Shown here piece after piece: positions 8,518-18,142 of a stretch of DNA of 64,000 bases. The stretch comes from Cyanobacterium sp. T60_A2020_053. GTDB lineage: Bacteria; Cyanobacteriota; Cyanobacteriia; Cyanobacteriales; Cyanobacteriaceae. A model generated the notes under the pieces. The model ran no database searches. It saw nothing but the letters and a program-made list of their open reading frames with translations, and was not told where the DNA came from. The stretch lies in the NCBI GenBank assembly GCA_015272165.1, contig JACYMF010000030.1, positions 27,599 through 91,598 on the forward strand. The letters are read 5' to 3'. The position numbers were made by a program, and so were the translations under genes. Each line of letters begins with the position of its first letter. The stretch's first letter is position 1.

Positions 8518-9909
8518 TTGAGTGGTGAAGTGAAAAAAGTCATTCAACTGGAAACCATTGGTGCTATTGCTTCGGCTGTAGTACCAAATCAAGGTAGTAT
8601 TGGTATTGTCAGACTAAGCGGTAATACTGCTTTAGCCATCGCTCAAAAAATTTTTTGTCCTTTGGGGAAGGCTTCTTGGCAATCCCATCAAGTTATCTAT
8701 GGTTACGTTATCAACCCCGTTACAAATCAAACTGTTGACGAAGCCTTGCTAATATATATGCAGTCGCCACGCTCTTTTACTCGGGAAGATGTAATCGAGT
8801 TTCACTGTCATGGCGGTATTATGCCCGTACAAGAAGTGTTAGATTTATGTCTGGAAGCCGGCGCACGCCTTGCTAATGCTGGAGAATTTACCCTAAGAGC
8901 TTTTTTAAATGGTAGGATTGATTTAACTCAGGCGGAGAGTATCGCTGAGATGGTGGGCGCTAAATCCAGTCAAGCGGCGCACATCGCCTTAGCAGGAATT
9001 AGGGGTAAGTTAGCCCAACCTATTAAAAAAATTCGTCATGATTTATTAGATATTTTGGCGGAAGTGGAAGCGAGAATCGATTTTGAAGACGATTTACCAC
9101 CGCTGGATGAAGAAAAAATCACCACAGATTTACAGAGTAGTTTAACTGAAGTACAACATATTTTAGCCACCAAAGAGCAAGGGGAATTATTACGCAGTGG
9201 TGTAAAAGTGGCCATTGTCGGGCGCCCGAATGTAGGTAAATCTAGTTTACTTAATGCTTGGAGTCAGTCAGATCGGGCCATAGTTACGGATTTACCCGGT
9301 ACAACGAGGGATGTGGTAGAATCCCAGTTGGTGGTTAAAGGTATTCCCATTCAAGTTTTAGATACCGCAGGAATCCGAGAAACCGATGATAAAGTAGAAC
9401 AAATTGGCGTTAAACGCTCTCGTTTAGCCGTTAGTGAAGCAGATTTGGTGTTATTTACCATTTCAGCGCCCGACGGTTGGACCAAAGAAGACGAACAAAT
9501 ATACCAAGATATTAAGGATTTGAATGTGATTTTGGTGGTAAATAAAACGGATTTAGCGCCCCTCACCGCCGTTAATTATCCTGATGGTATCAAAGCAATA
9601 GTTGCTACCGCCGTAATTAACAATGAAGGGATAAGGGCGCTGGAAACTGCTATTTTGAATAGTATTGAAACAGGAATAACACAAGCGCAAGATTTAGACA
9701 TCGCTATCAATCAACGACAGGCAAGCGCCCTCACCCGTGCAAAAGTAGCCCTGACGCAGGTAAAAGAAACCATCGATAATCAATTACCCCTTGATTTTTG
9801 GACTATTGATTTACGTAGCGCCATTTCCGCTTTAGGAGAAATAACTGGGGAAGAAGTGACAGAATCAGTATTGGATCGTATTTTTAGCCGTTTTTGTATT
9901 GGTAAATAG
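8518..9909 (+). CDS. mnmE: tRNA modification GTPase MnmE (TrmE)
   Basis: 463 residues. With MnmG it makes the 5-carboxymethylaminomethyl group on U34 of certain tRNAs. The N-terminal TrmE domain starts [21 protein letters not shown]; the inserted Ras-like GTPase shows [18 protein letters not shown] and NKTD; the protein ends in the catalytic C-I-G-K. All parts are intact. The chosen start is a TTG at 8518; a GTG at 8530 in the same frame is an alternative. No ATG is available before the conserved region. Confidence 0.93.
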   Translation: MSGEVKKVIQLETIGAIASAVVPNQGSIGIVRLSGNTALAIAQKIFCPLGKASWQSHQVIYGYVINPVTNQTVDEALLIYMQSPRSFTREDVIEFHCHGGIMPVQEVLDLCLEAGARLANAGEFTLRAFLNGRIDLTQAESIAEMVGAKSSQAAHIALAGIRGKLAQPIKKIRHDLLDILAEVEARIDFEDDLPPLDEEKITTDLQSSLTEVQHILATKEQGELLRSGVKVAIVGRPNVGKSSLLNAWSQSDRAIVTDLPGTTRDVVESQLVVKGIPIQVLDTAGIRETDDKVEQIGVKRSRLAVSEADLVLFTISAPDGWTKEDEQIYQDIKDLNVILVVNKTDLAPLTAVNYPDGIKAIVATAVINNEGIRALETAILNSIETGITQAQDLDIAINQRQASALTRAKVALTQVKETIDNQLPLDFWTIDLRSAISALGEITGEEVTESVLDRIFSRFCIGK

Positions 9910-9966
9910 AGCTAAAAATACCAAAGTATTATAATAATAGATTGTGTTAAAAATAGATTAAAAATA

Positions 9967-10593
9967 ATGACGGCTATAATTTCCCCTGACTTTATTCCCC
10001 CAGTTGATCAAAATCCAGCGCCCCTCAAACTAGCCATCATGGCATCAGGAAGTGGCAGTAATTTTGAAGCTATCGCCAGTAGTATTGCCAAAGGGGAATT
10101 AAACGCCACCATTGAAGTGCTGATTTATAACAACCCCCATGCCAAAGTAAAACAACGCGCTCAAAACTATGGAGTTAAAACCGTTTTACTCAATCATCGT
10201 GATTTCCCTAGCCGTGAAAGCCTCGATCAAGCTATCGTAAAAATCTGCCAACAACATAACATTCAATGGGTAGTTATGGCTGGTTGGATGCGGATTATTA
10301 CTAATGTATTACTAGAAGCATACCCACAAAAAGTAATTAATATTCATCCTAGCTTACTCCCTAGTTTTAAGGGTATTAATGCGGTAGAACAGGCTTTGAC
10401 CGCAGGAGTCAAAATTACTGGTTGCACCGTTCATTTGGTCGATTTAGCGGTGGATAGTGGCAGAATTTTGATCCAGTCTGCCGTGCCAATTTTACCAGAT
10501 GATACCTCCGAAACTCTCCATCATCGTATTCAAGTGCAAGAACATTTGATCATGGTACGGGCGCTACAATTAATCCAGTATTTACCGAATTAA
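9967..10593 (+). CDS. purN: Phosphoribosylglycinamide formyltransferase
   Basis: 208 residues. Transfers formyl from 10-formyl-tetrahydrofolate to GAR in purine synthesis. Seen: MASGSGSNFEAIASSI near the N-terminus for phosphate binding, WMRI, the catalytic NIHPSLLPSFKG with Asn and His, and GCTVHLVDLAVDSGRIL with the catalytic Asp. It lies 57 bp after mnmE on the same strand. The end is followed by an 18-bp tandem repeat tract. Confidence 0.93.
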   Translation: MTAIISPDFIPPVDQNPAPLKLAIMASGSGSNFEAIASSIAKGELNATIEVLIYNNPHAKVKQRAQNYGVKTVLLNHRDFPSRESLDQAIVKICQQHNIQWVVMAGWMRIITNVLLEAYPQKVINIHPSLLPSFKGINAVEQALTAGVKITGCTVHLVDLAVDSGRILIQSAVPILPDDTSETLHHRIQVQEHLIMVRALQLIQYLPN

Positions 10594-10604
10594 TAATTAA
10601 TATT

Positions 10605-10730
10605 CCTCCTGTCTCCTTTTCTCCTCCTGTCTCCCTTTCTCCTCCTGTCTCCCTTTCTCCTTCTGCTTCCCTTTCTCCTCCTGCTTCCCTTTCTCCTCCT
10701 GCTTCCCTTTCTCCTTCTGCTTCCCTTTCT
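10605..10730. repeat. Seven tandem 18-bp CT-rich repeats
   Basis: Seven consecutive copies of an 18-bp unit close to cctcctgtctccctttct, with a few C/T and G/C variants (gtct or gctt). The copies fill 126 bp exactly. The strand is almost pure pyrimidine, so triplex or slippage is plausible. The opposite strand reads as a six-residue Gly/Glu/Arg repeat, which I do not take as a gene. A related purine-rich tract lies at 30191-30257. Confidence 0.9.
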
Positions 10731-10978
10731 CCCCGTGCCAAAATCCAGCGCCCTCCACCGAAAATATTAGGGTGATTGGAAAGATTAGCACCAAGTCAAC
10801 TACAATAGAGGATAATATTTAAAAGTAAAAATCTTAAAAAATATTGAGTTATGATTAACCTTGAGATCGTTTGACTGGGAAAGTCAAAAGATTAAATGGG
10901 TGCAGTAAATCCTATTATTTCATCCGTAGGATATTGATTGAGATAAAACATACACCAGATTTGATGAGTCGTTAAGCC

Positions 10979-12496
10979 ATGAGTTCAGGGAAGCGAGAAA
11001 ACCGCATATTAGCAGAACGTTATCAGTTAGTAGAGTTGATCGGCACGGGCGCTATGGGGCAAGTATATCGTGCTGAAGATACTCTCTTAGGAGGTGTGGT
11101 GGTAGCTGTGAAATTTTTGGCTCAAACTCTTCTTAACGACAAAATGCGCCACCGTTTTGAACGGGAAGCCACTATTAGCGCCCTCCTAGGGGAAAAAAGC
11201 ATCCACATTATCCGAGTTAGAGATTATGGTGTGGATGATAATGAAGTGCCTTACTATGTCATGGAGTTTTTAGAAGGACAAAGTTTAAGCGAGGTTATTA
11301 AATTTCAACCTTTGCCCCTCAAACGTTTTCTTTATCTCAGTCGGCAAATGTGTGTTGGCATGGATGCCGCCCACAGTGGTATTATGCTCAAAAAAGAACT
11401 TTGTCAGGTAGTACACCGAGATATTAAACCAAGTAATGTATTAGTAATGCAAGACCCCACTCTAGGGGAATTAGTCAAAATTCTTGATTTTGGTATCGCC
11501 AAATTAGTACAAGCTAACGCTACTCAAACCCATTCTTTTATGGGAACATTGGCTTATTGTTCTCCTGAGCAAATGGAAGGTAAAGAATTAGATAATCGTT
11601 CCGATATTTACAGTTTGGGGGTGATGATGTATGAAATGCTTACCCTCGAAATGCCCATTCTCCCTGAAGCCTCATCTTTTGGGGCATGGTATAAAGCCCA
11701 TCATGATTTTCCGCCACGCCCTTTTGAATCTCATCTCAAAATTCCCAAAGAATTAAAAGATGTCATTATGAAGTGTATGGAAAAATCACGGGATAATCGC
11801 CCTCAAACTGTGGCGGAAATTCTGCGAGTCATTGAAAAATTAGAAAAAGAATCTCAACCTAACTACAACAATCAGGCTACCAGCTATAGCAGTCAACAAA
11901 CGGTGGTAGCTAATGGCAGAGATACCGATCAAACCGAGTTTGCCAAAACTACTCATAATCGTACGACTATTTCTAAAAGCCTAACTTGGCCCAAAAATAA
12001 ACCTATCCAAAAAATTGTTTTTCCGAAAGTCGTTACCACTAGCACCAAAAATTTTCCTAGCTTGTGGGTAATGTTGGAGAAAAAAGATATTCTCAATCGC
12101 ATGACGAGTATTCGTTATAATCAATTTCTTTATCTTAATTCTCCCCATCCCATGATTCTGTGGATTACGGTGATTTATAATCCTACTTACGGCGCGCGCT
12201 GGTTGCCTTGTTATCTCGATTTAAAAACGGAAACCGGGCGCCAAGTAACTAATTCTTTGGCAGAATCGGGCAACTATAAAATTCTCTTTTTTGCCCTCGA
12301 AGAACCTGAAAAGTGCCAACATAGTATGATTTCTACCATTGCCTCAAATCAGTGTCGGATTATGATCGATTGGTTAAGTACCAGTGCTAAACTTCCTAAT
12401 AGTAACAACTCTAAAGACAGTAAAAAAAGGTTACGAGATGAGTTTGAAAAGCTCAAACCTCGAATTTTAGGTAAACTTAAAGAAAGCTATAAATAA
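10979..12496 (+). CDS. Serine/threonine protein kinase with unknown C-terminal domain
   Basis: 505 residues. Residues 15-285 are a complete Hanks-type kinase: glycine loop GTGAMG (22-27), Lys45 in VAVKF, HRDIKPSN (146-153), DFG (170-172), and a GTLAYCSPEQMEG activation-loop end. A Ser/Thr/Gln-rich linker (about 295-350) follows, then a domain of about 130 residues (LWVMLEKKDIL to IDWLSTS) that I do not recognise; it shows no membrane span or PASTA repeat, so this is a cytosolic kinase. It stands between repeat tracts and does not share a transcript with an obvious substrate. Confidence 0.88.
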   Translation: MSSGKRENRILAERYQLVELIGTGAMGQVYRAEDTLLGGVVVAVKFLAQTLLNDKMRHRFEREATISALLGEKSIHIIRVRDYGVDDNEVPYYVMEFLEGQSLSEVIKFQPLPLKRFLYLSRQMCVGMDAAHSGIMLKKELCQVVHRDIKPSNVLVMQDPTLGELVKILDFGIAKLVQANATQTHSFMGTLAYCSPEQMEGKELDNRSDIYSLGVMMYEMLTLEMPILPEASSFGAWYKAHHDFPPRPFESHLKIPKELKDVIMKCMEKSRDNRPQTVAEILRVIEKLEKESQPNYNNQATSYSSQQTVVANGRDTDQTEFAKTTHNRTTISKSLTWPKNKPIQKIVFPKVVTTSTKNFPSLWVMLEKKDILNRMTSIRYNQFLYLNSPHPMILWITVIYNPTYGARWLPCYLDLKTETGRQVTNSLAESGNYKILFFALEEPEKCQHSMISTIASNQCRIMIDWLSTSAKLPNSNNSKDSKKRLRDEFEKLKPRILGKLKESYK

Positions 12497-12530
12497 ATAA
12501 TGGACAATGAATAATGGATAGTAAATAATT

Positions 12531-12661
12531 AGGGTTTGCTTAATAAATCAAAACCCTTTTCAAATAAAGGTTTTAAGCATAGCTGTAAAGGTGTCGGGTA
12601 TCAGGTGTTAGGTATTAGGTTTGAAAATTACCCCTGAAACCTGCAACCTGAAGCCTGAAAC
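12531..12661. repeat. Repeat family M1, half copy B
   Basis: Begins agggtttgcttaataaatca, the left end of M1, and runs into gttttaagcat, then a block of cctgaaacc/ggtatcagg words instead of the usual middle. Half copies of the same structure occur at 56610-56791 and 63737-63860. Followed by a short G/C-poor tract of gcccttttcccttt words to 12716. Confidence 0.65.
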
Positions 12662-12765
12662 CTAGTCATCTTTTAACCTTTGCCCGTTGCCCGTTGCCCT
12701 TTTCCCTTTTCCCTTCACCTCACCATTGCATTTTTTCCGCAGACTCTATTTAAAAGTAATGCCTC

Positions 12766-13872
12766 ATGACGACTATTTTAGTTATTGACGATGATATTGC
12801 TATTAGAAACTATCTTCAAGACGTTTTGACTACAGTAGATTTTAACGTAGTGACAGCAGAAAACGCTGAAGAGGGGTTAAATATTATTCGTTATCATCGC
12901 CCTGATTTAATTCTTTGTGATGTAGCAATGCCAGAAATGACAGGTTATGATTTACTAGAATATTTACAGGATGAAATTGACCTAACTTACATTCCTTTTA
13001 TCTTTTTAACTGGTAATTCTGATCCCCAAGAAATGCGCCGAGGTATGGAGATGGGCGCTGATGATTACCTATTTAAGCCTTTTAGTGTTGAATATTTACT
13101 TAAAGCTATCAATACTCGCTTAGAAAAAAGTTTAAAACTAAAGCAAAAATCTACTGAAACTCTCAAACAACTACGTCAAAGCATTAGTTTAGCCCTTCCC
13201 CACGAAGTCAACACCCCTTTGAATGGTATTGGTGCTAGTGCGCAATTACTAAAAGACTATCATGATAGTTTGAGTCAAGAAGACATTGCCGAAATTGCTG
13301 GGGTTATTTTAGAAAGCACTCAAAGATTAACTCGCTTAGTACAAAATTTCTTACTTTACGCTGAATTAGAATTAATTAGTAATGATGATGAAAAAATGCA
13401 AGTCTTACTGCAAGGTGAAAATGAATGTAGCTTGTTGAATTTAGTTCAACCTCTTGCTGTGGATATTGCATCCAAATACCAGCGCCCTTCAGACTTACAA
13501 TTAAACTGTCGTGATGTTACCGTGAGAATGTCAGAAACTAACCTACAAAAAGCGTTAATGGAATTAATAGATAATGCTTTTAAATACTCCCAAGCAAAAC
13601 AAAAAGTAAAAATTAATACTGACACCAGCAACTCAGTAGTCAAACTAATCATCTTCAATGAAGGAAAAGGAATGACACCAGCAGAAATCGAAAAAATAGG
13701 AGCTTATATGCAATTTCAGCGAAAAAAATATGAGCAACAAGGCTCAGGATTAGGTTTTTCCATTGCCCGTAAATTGCTGGAAATTCACGGCGGAAAAGTA
13801 ACAATTAATAGTCTTGAAAGAAAATATACCCAAGTAGAAATACTTTTACCAACCGTAAACTATAAGTCATAG
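12766..13872 (+). CDS. Response regulator-histidine kinase hybrid
   Basis: 368 residues. A receiver domain (1-120) comes first: acidic pocket DDD at 8-10, phosphoacceptor D52 in CDVAMPEM, and Lys in LFKPF (about 104). A kinase module follows: H146 in LPHEVNTPLNGI, then an ATPase domain with IDNAFKYS, EGKGM and GSGLGFSIARKLLE. A receiver placed before a short kinase with no sensor is common in cyanobacteria. No membrane segment is seen. It is separate from the next histidine kinase by a non-coding stretch of 236 bp. Confidence 0.88.
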   Translation: MTTILVIDDDIAIRNYLQDVLTTVDFNVVTAENAEEGLNIIRYHRPDLILCDVAMPEMTGYDLLEYLQDEIDLTYIPFIFLTGNSDPQEMRRGMEMGADDYLFKPFSVEYLLKAINTRLEKSLKLKQKSTETLKQLRQSISLALPHEVNTPLNGIGASAQLLKDYHDSLSQEDIAEIAGVILESTQRLTRLVQNFLLYAELELISNDDEKMQVLLQGENECSLLNLVQPLAVDIASKYQRPSDLQLNCRDVTVRMSETNLQKALMELIDNAFKYSQAKQKVKINTDTSNSVVKLIIFNEGKGMTPAEIEKIGAYMQFQRKKYEQQGSGLGFSIARKLLEIHGGKVTINSLERKYTQVEILLPTVNYKS

Positions 13873-13957
13873 TAATAGAGGACGCAAGAAATCTACTACT
13901 ACGCTGGTTTCTGGGTAGGAAGCCTACACCATAATCTTTGATTTGGTGTATGGTAGT

Positions 13958-14096
13958 TCACTTTAAAAAACTTAACATTGACAGACCATCAAGACATAAC
14001 CAAGTAATAGTACCATAAGAATTAGTGCGATTACCAATTCTCAACCAAGCCCATAGAGATTTACTGGTCATCTCAAAAGCCAAGCCGACTAAAAAT
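13958..14096 (-). pseudogene. Possible C-terminal gene fragment, family unknown
   Basis: Between two kinase genes the minus strand holds an open frame of about 45 codons, ending in TGA at 13958, with a protein-like composition: LVGLAFEMTSKSLWAWLRIG, then NRTNSYGTITWLCLDG. There is no start codon and a stop lies just upstream. It might be the tail of a lost transposase or other gene; I cannot name the family. Low certainty. Confidence 0.3.
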
Positions 14097-14108
14097 TAAG
14101 CAGATTCC

Positions 14109-16070
14109 ATGAGCAATCCTAATTCTGTCGTTACAGATTTACTCAAAGTATTTCCGCAGTGGCGAACTCAAATCTATTTTAAATCTTCTCTAACAGCCTT
14201 ATCCCACGCCATGGAAGATCAGGTTTTAGCCAACACCGAAGAAGCCCTAATTATTGCCTGTTTCCAACAAGAAAAATTTTATCGCCAAGAAGCGCACCGC
14301 TACCGCCGTATCGGCAGAATATCGCCCCATGTTTATGTTTTAGCAGCGCCCGAAACCGAATTTAGTAACGTTTCCGATGTGTACGAAAAAGTGGCTTTTA
14401 CCCCCGAAGATGCCCTCAGTAAAGAGTGGCATTTAGTGGTTATTGCCGAAAATTACGCCAACTGCTTAATTTGTCGAGAAAAAACCCACCTTCCCAAAAG
14501 TGAATCTGCGGAATTTTCCATGGATAACAGTCGCCGTTTTGAAGGTATTTGGACATTTGATCGAGATGTCACCATCGAATCCGCCTCTATCTTATTACAG
14601 CGCATCGCTGAATATCGACCAGAATTAGCAACAAAAACTAATGAGGCTTTAAAAAAATATTGTCAAAAACCATCTCCTAAAAAAGGCAAATCCCAAAAGA
14701 CTAAGGAATTTGAATCCCCTAATATTAACCCCGATCCTTTCGTACAGCGTCTGATCACCTATTTACAATCAGGACAGTACAAACTTATTAAAGCTAACCG
14801 TTTTCTTAGCAGTAAAGAGAAAAAAGAACGACTCCTTAATTCCGTCATTGACTCCATACGGCGCTCTCTCAATCCCGAAGAAATTATGCAAGTAGCCGTA
14901 GAAAAGTTGGGAGAAGGTTTAGGAGTTTGTCGTTGTGTGATTTATCGTTGCCAAGAAAGTGATCATAGTGCCGAAATTAATCACGAATTTTTAAATGACG
15001 GCATTACTTCCATCAAAGGGCAAATGTGGCCTCTGAGAAATAATCCTTTATTTAAGGAAGTATCAACCCTAGGAGAATCTATCAGTATTGATGATGTTAA
15101 ACTTGACCAGCGCCCTTCTCGTAGCAAAACTTTGCAAAATTTAATTAAAACCTGTTCGATCACTTCTTGGTTAGTGGTGCCAATTCTCTATCAGGGTAAA
15201 CTATTGGGCATGATGGAGTTACATCACTGTGAAGATAAACCCATTAACTGGAAAAGTGAAGATATTTCCCTCGTGAATGCCATCGCCACTCAAGTGGCTG
15301 TAGCCTTGATTCAAGCAGAATCTTACACCAATTTAGAGGACTTAAATGAACAATTAGAGGCGCTAGATCGCACTCGCTCTAATTTAGTGGCGATCACCGG
15401 TCATGAATTGCGCACTCCCCTTTCTACCATTCAAATCTGCTTAGAAAGTTTAGCCCATGAATCTGATATGCCAGAAGATTTAAGGAATATCATGTTAGAT
15501 ACTGCCCTCAAAGATGCGGAAAGAATGCGCAAATTAGTGCAAGATTTTATCACCCTTTCCCAACTAGAAAGCGGTAGAGTGGAATGGAATCCCGAACCAT
15601 TATCCCTTGAAGAATGTATCGAATTATCTTTGTCTCATATTCGCTCCCGTCAAAGCGAGGGGAAAACTCCACTAATTAGTAATCTTGTACCAAGACAGAT
15701 GCCTTTAGTACAAGGGGATGGAGAATGGTTGGTAGAGGTGTTAAGTAAACTGTTAGATAATGCCTGTAAATTTACCAATGGTGACGGTAAAATAACCATC
15801 AGTGTTGCCAATCAAACCGCTCAAAGCCTCAAAGTGACAGTATCGGATAATGGGCGAGGTATTGAACCAGAGCGCCTTGATCAAGTATTCGACCGTTTTT
15901 ATCAAGAGGAAGGGGCGCTGAGGCGCTCTGCTGGTGGTACAGGTTTAGGTTTGGCAATTTGTCGGCAAATTGTGAATAATTGGGGTGGTAAAATTTGGGC
16001 AGAATCTTTAGGGAAAAATCAAGGTTGTGATTTTCATTTTACAATCCCTATTTTTGATGAAGAAACATGA
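14109..16070 (+). CDS. Sensor histidine kinase with DICT and GAF domains
   Basis: 653 residues. The N-terminus (about 1-170) looks like a DICT sensory domain, named from its occurrence with GGDEF/EAL, two-component and other signalling proteins. A GAF domain follows (about 245-405, including GLGVCRCVIYR and SWLVVPILYQGKLLGMMELH). The kinase core has the phosphoacceptor His in ITGHELRTPLSTIQ (around 436), then LDNACKFTNGDG, VSDNGRGIEPERL and GGTGLGLAICRQI. No membrane spans, so it probably senses a cytoplasmic signal, perhaps light or redox through GAF; no chromophore-binding Cys motif stands out. The cognate regulator may be elsewhere. Confidence 0.88.
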   Translation: MSNPNSVVTDLLKVFPQWRTQIYFKSSLTALSHAMEDQVLANTEEALIIACFQQEKFYRQEAHRYRRIGRISPHVYVLAAPETEFSNVSDVYEKVAFTPEDALSKEWHLVVIAENYANCLICREKTHLPKSESAEFSMDNSRRFEGIWTFDRDVTIESASILLQRIAEYRPELATKTNEALKKYCQKPSPKKGKSQKTKEFESPNINPDPFVQRLITYLQSGQYKLIKANRFLSSKEKKERLLNSVIDSIRRSLNPEEIMQVAVEKLGEGLGVCRCVIYRCQESDHSAEINHEFLNDGITSIKGQMWPLRNNPLFKEVSTLGESISIDDVKLDQRPSRSKTLQNLIKTCSITSWLVVPILYQGKLLGMMELHHCEDKPINWKSEDISLVNAIATQVAVALIQAESYTNLEDLNEQLEALDRTRSNLVAITGHELRTPLSTIQICLESLAHESDMPEDLRNIMLDTALKDAERMRKLVQDFITLSQLESGRVEWNPEPLSLEECIELSLSHIRSRQSEGKTPLISNLVPRQMPLVQGDGEWLVEVLSKLLDNACKFTNGDGKITISVANQTAQSLKVTVSDNGRGIEPERLDQVFDRFYQEEGALRRSAGGTGLGLAICRQIVNNWGGKIWAESLGKNQGCDFHFTIPIFDEET

Positions 16071-16182
16071 TTAATTAACAATTGTTAATGGATAATGGAC
16101 AATGGACAATGGACAATTGATAATTAATTATTCACCTACCTATTAATTCATAATTCATAATTCATAATTCATAATTTCCTTT

Positions 16183-17937
16183 ATGCCCTACGAAGAATTA
16201 AAAATACAAACTCCAAATCCTGTTTTATCTTGGGCTAGTCATGAGTTAGGTTGGCATGAAACCCAGATGGCTAAAAATGTCGCTTCTTTGCCTTTTGTTT
16301 ACAAACACGTTGCCCTCATGCCAGATGTCCATTTGGGGAAAGGGGCGCTGGTGGGCTCAGTTATCGCTACGAAAGACGCTATCATCCCGGCAGCGGTGGG
16401 AGTTGATATTGGTTGTTTTACGGAAGATACTTTAATTCCATTGGTGGATGGTAAATCTTATCCTCTCGGAGAGTTAGCTAAAAAAGGTAGTCCTATTCAT
16501 GTTTATTCTTGTACACCTAGTGGCAAAATAGTCGCCACGAAAGCGTTAGCTCGATTAACTCGCACTCAAGCGCCCCTCGTCAAGGTTGTTCTTGATAACG
16601 GTGAAGAAATTAAATGTACTCCAGATCACTCATTTATGTTGAGAAATGGGGAATATCAAGAAGCTCAAAATTTATTACCGAATACTTCTTTGATGCCGTT
16701 TTACTCTAAAGTTGATTGGGATGGATATACTTTAATTCAACAAAATTACTCAGGGCGATGGCAAAAAGCTCATTGGATAGTAGCACGATCTGGACTTTTA
16801 GGGGAAGTGCCTAAATTTGAAGGTCAGAAAACTGTTATTCATCATCAAAATTTTGAGGAAAGTAAAAGCACCTATAATCATAAAGTTATCGCAGTTATAC
16901 CTTTAACGGAAACTCAAGACGTTTATTGTTTAAGTGTGCCTGAATATCATAATTTTGCACTTAAAGCAGGGGTTTTTGTGCATAATTGCGGAATGAGCGC
17001 CCTCCAAACGCCCTTTAAAGCGGATCAATTAGAAGGAAAATTAAAAAAAATTCGTCAAGATATTGAAGCTCAAATTCCTGTGGGTTTTAATGACAATAAA
17101 GATGTAGAAACTACCGTGAGTAATTGGCAGGGATGGCAAGGATTTCAGCATCTCCATGAAGGGGTGCAACGGTTAGAAGGTAAAGCATTAAAGCAAGTTG
17201 GCTCATTGGGCGGTGGTAATCACTTTATTGAGCTTTGCATCGATACGGAAAATCAAGTTTGGTTGATGTTACATTCTGGTTCTCGTCATATTGGCAATCA
17301 GTTGGCAGACTGTCACATTAGAACCGGTAAGCAGTTGGCGCGATTAGCTAATCTGAAGTTAGCTGACCCTGATTTAGCTTATTTTATCAAAGGTACGGCA
17401 GAATTTGAGGCTTATTGGCGTGATTTGCAGTGGGCGCAAAATTATGCTCGTTTTAACCGTGATGTGATGATGAGTCGTTTTAAAGCCATTGTGGAAAAAC
17501 ATTTGGTGGGCGGAAAAGCAACTAAACCTCTTTTAACAGTGAATTGTCATCATAATTATGCGGAGATGGAAAGTCATTTCGGTGAGGATGTCTATGTGAC
17601 GAGGAAGGGCGCTGTTAGGGCGGATGTGGGTGATTATGGTATTATTCCCGGTTCCATGGGCGCTAAGTCTTTTATCGTTAAGGGTAAAGGTAATCATGAT
17701 AGTTTTTGCTCATGCAGTCACGGTGCGGGGCGCGCTATGTCTCGCTCTCAGGCTAAAAAGCGTTACACTGTAGAGGATTTGATCACTCAAACCGATGGCA
17801 TTGAATGCCGTAAGGATAGTGGGGTTATTGATGAAATTCCCAGCGCCTACAAGTCTATCGAGGAAGTGATGAATCAACAAACTGATTTGGTGGAAATAGT
17901 TGCCACTCTGAAACAGGTGGTTTGTGTGAAGGGTTAA
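16183..17937 (+). CDS. rtcB: RNA ligase RtcB interrupted by a mini-intein
   Basis: 584 residues encoding RtcB, the GTP- and Mn-dependent 3'-phosphate RNA ligase, in two parts. N-extein 1-77 ends PAAVGVDIG; C-extein 269-584 begins CGMSALQ and includes LGGGNHFIEL, MLHSGSRHIG, the histidine in VNCHHNYAEME, and FCSCSHGAGRAMSR with the His that takes GMP. Joined, the exteins give 393 residues, normal for the short RtcB family. The insertion separates VDIG from the metal-binding CGM, so unspliced protein should be inactive. It lies alone; no archease or RNA-repair partner is adjacent. Confidence 0.93.
   Translation: MPYEELKIQTPNPVLSWASHELGWHETQMAKNVASLPFVYKHVALMPDVHLGKGALVGSVIATKDAIIPAAVGVDIGCFTEDTLIPLVDGKSYPLGELAKKGSPIHVYSCTPSGKIVATKALARLTRTQAPLVKVVLDNGEEIKCTPDHSFMLRNGEYQEAQNLLPNTSLMPFYSKVDWDGYTLIQQNYSGRWQKAHWIVARSGLLGEVPKFEGQKTVIHHQNFEESKSTYNHKVIAVIPLTETQDVYCLSVPEYHNFALKAGVFVHNCGMSALQTPFKADQLEGKLKKIRQDIEAQIPVGFNDNKDVETTVSNWQGWQGFQHLHEGVQRLEGKALKQVGSLGGGNHFIELCIDTENQVWLMLHSGSRHIGNQLADCHIRTGKQLARLANLKLADPDLAYFIKGTAEFEAYWRDLQWAQNYARFNRDVMMSRFKAIVEKHLVGGKATKPLLTVNCHHNYAEMESHFGEDVYVTRKGAVRADVGDYGIIPGSMGAKSFIVKGKGNHDSFCSCSHGAGRAMSRSQAKKRYTVEDLITQTDGIECRKDSGVIDEIPSAYKSIEEVMNQQTDLVEIVATLKQVVCVKG
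16414..16986 (+). mobile_element. Intein within RtcB, 191 residues
   Basis: Starts with Cys (CFTEDTLIPL), has the block B motif TPDHSF with the TxxH pattern, the block F-like VYCLSVPEYHNFAL, and ends VFVHN followed by the extein Cys. All splicing residues (first Cys, block B His, penultimate His, last Asn, +1 Cys) are present, so it should splice. The middle, about residues 100-160, has RWQKAHWIVARSG and KTVIHHQNFEESKS, which looks like a decayed HNH homing endonuclease: HH remains, but the Asn-rich NN..NL end is lost. I infer that it can splice but no longer home. Confidence 0.85.
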
Positions 17938-18033
17938 GGCAAATTGATAATGGATAATGGATAATTGATAATGAGTAACAGCTTTTAAAAACTAAGACTT
18001 AATATCGAGTTAGTTTAATCAATTAAAAATAAT

Positions 18034-18142
18034 CTTAGTTCAATTTATTGAACGAGATACTGTTGGTTCCGTGTAATTCATTACACGGTGGGAAAATTCC
18101 CAACATAGCATCTATCTGTATCAGATTATCCAAACTTGATAT
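18034..18142. repeat. Repeat family M2, copy 1
   Basis: About 109 bp. The centre is the near-palindrome ccgtgtaattcattacacgg (18069-18088), and an outer palindromic word, tcaatttattga, is at one end. It matches 42101-42210 and 53987-54094. The right edge meets the stop codon of the DndE-like gene (18142-18144). The convergent position after rtcB and this gene would suit a terminator. Confidence 0.75.

Noticed and set aside
10550..10794. Two overlapping minus-strand open frames with Glu/Gly/Arg/Lys repeats
   Set aside because: They are translations of the 18-bp tandem repeat; both frames stay open only because the repeat length is a multiple of three.
16085..16165. Possible CRISPR-like array of short repeats (taatggacaatggacaatgg, then attcataattcataattc)
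   Set aside because: Units are only 7-9 bp and without spacers; similar tandem words occur at 1570, 17945, 23610, 33870, 54160 and 62515. They are simple tandem repeats.
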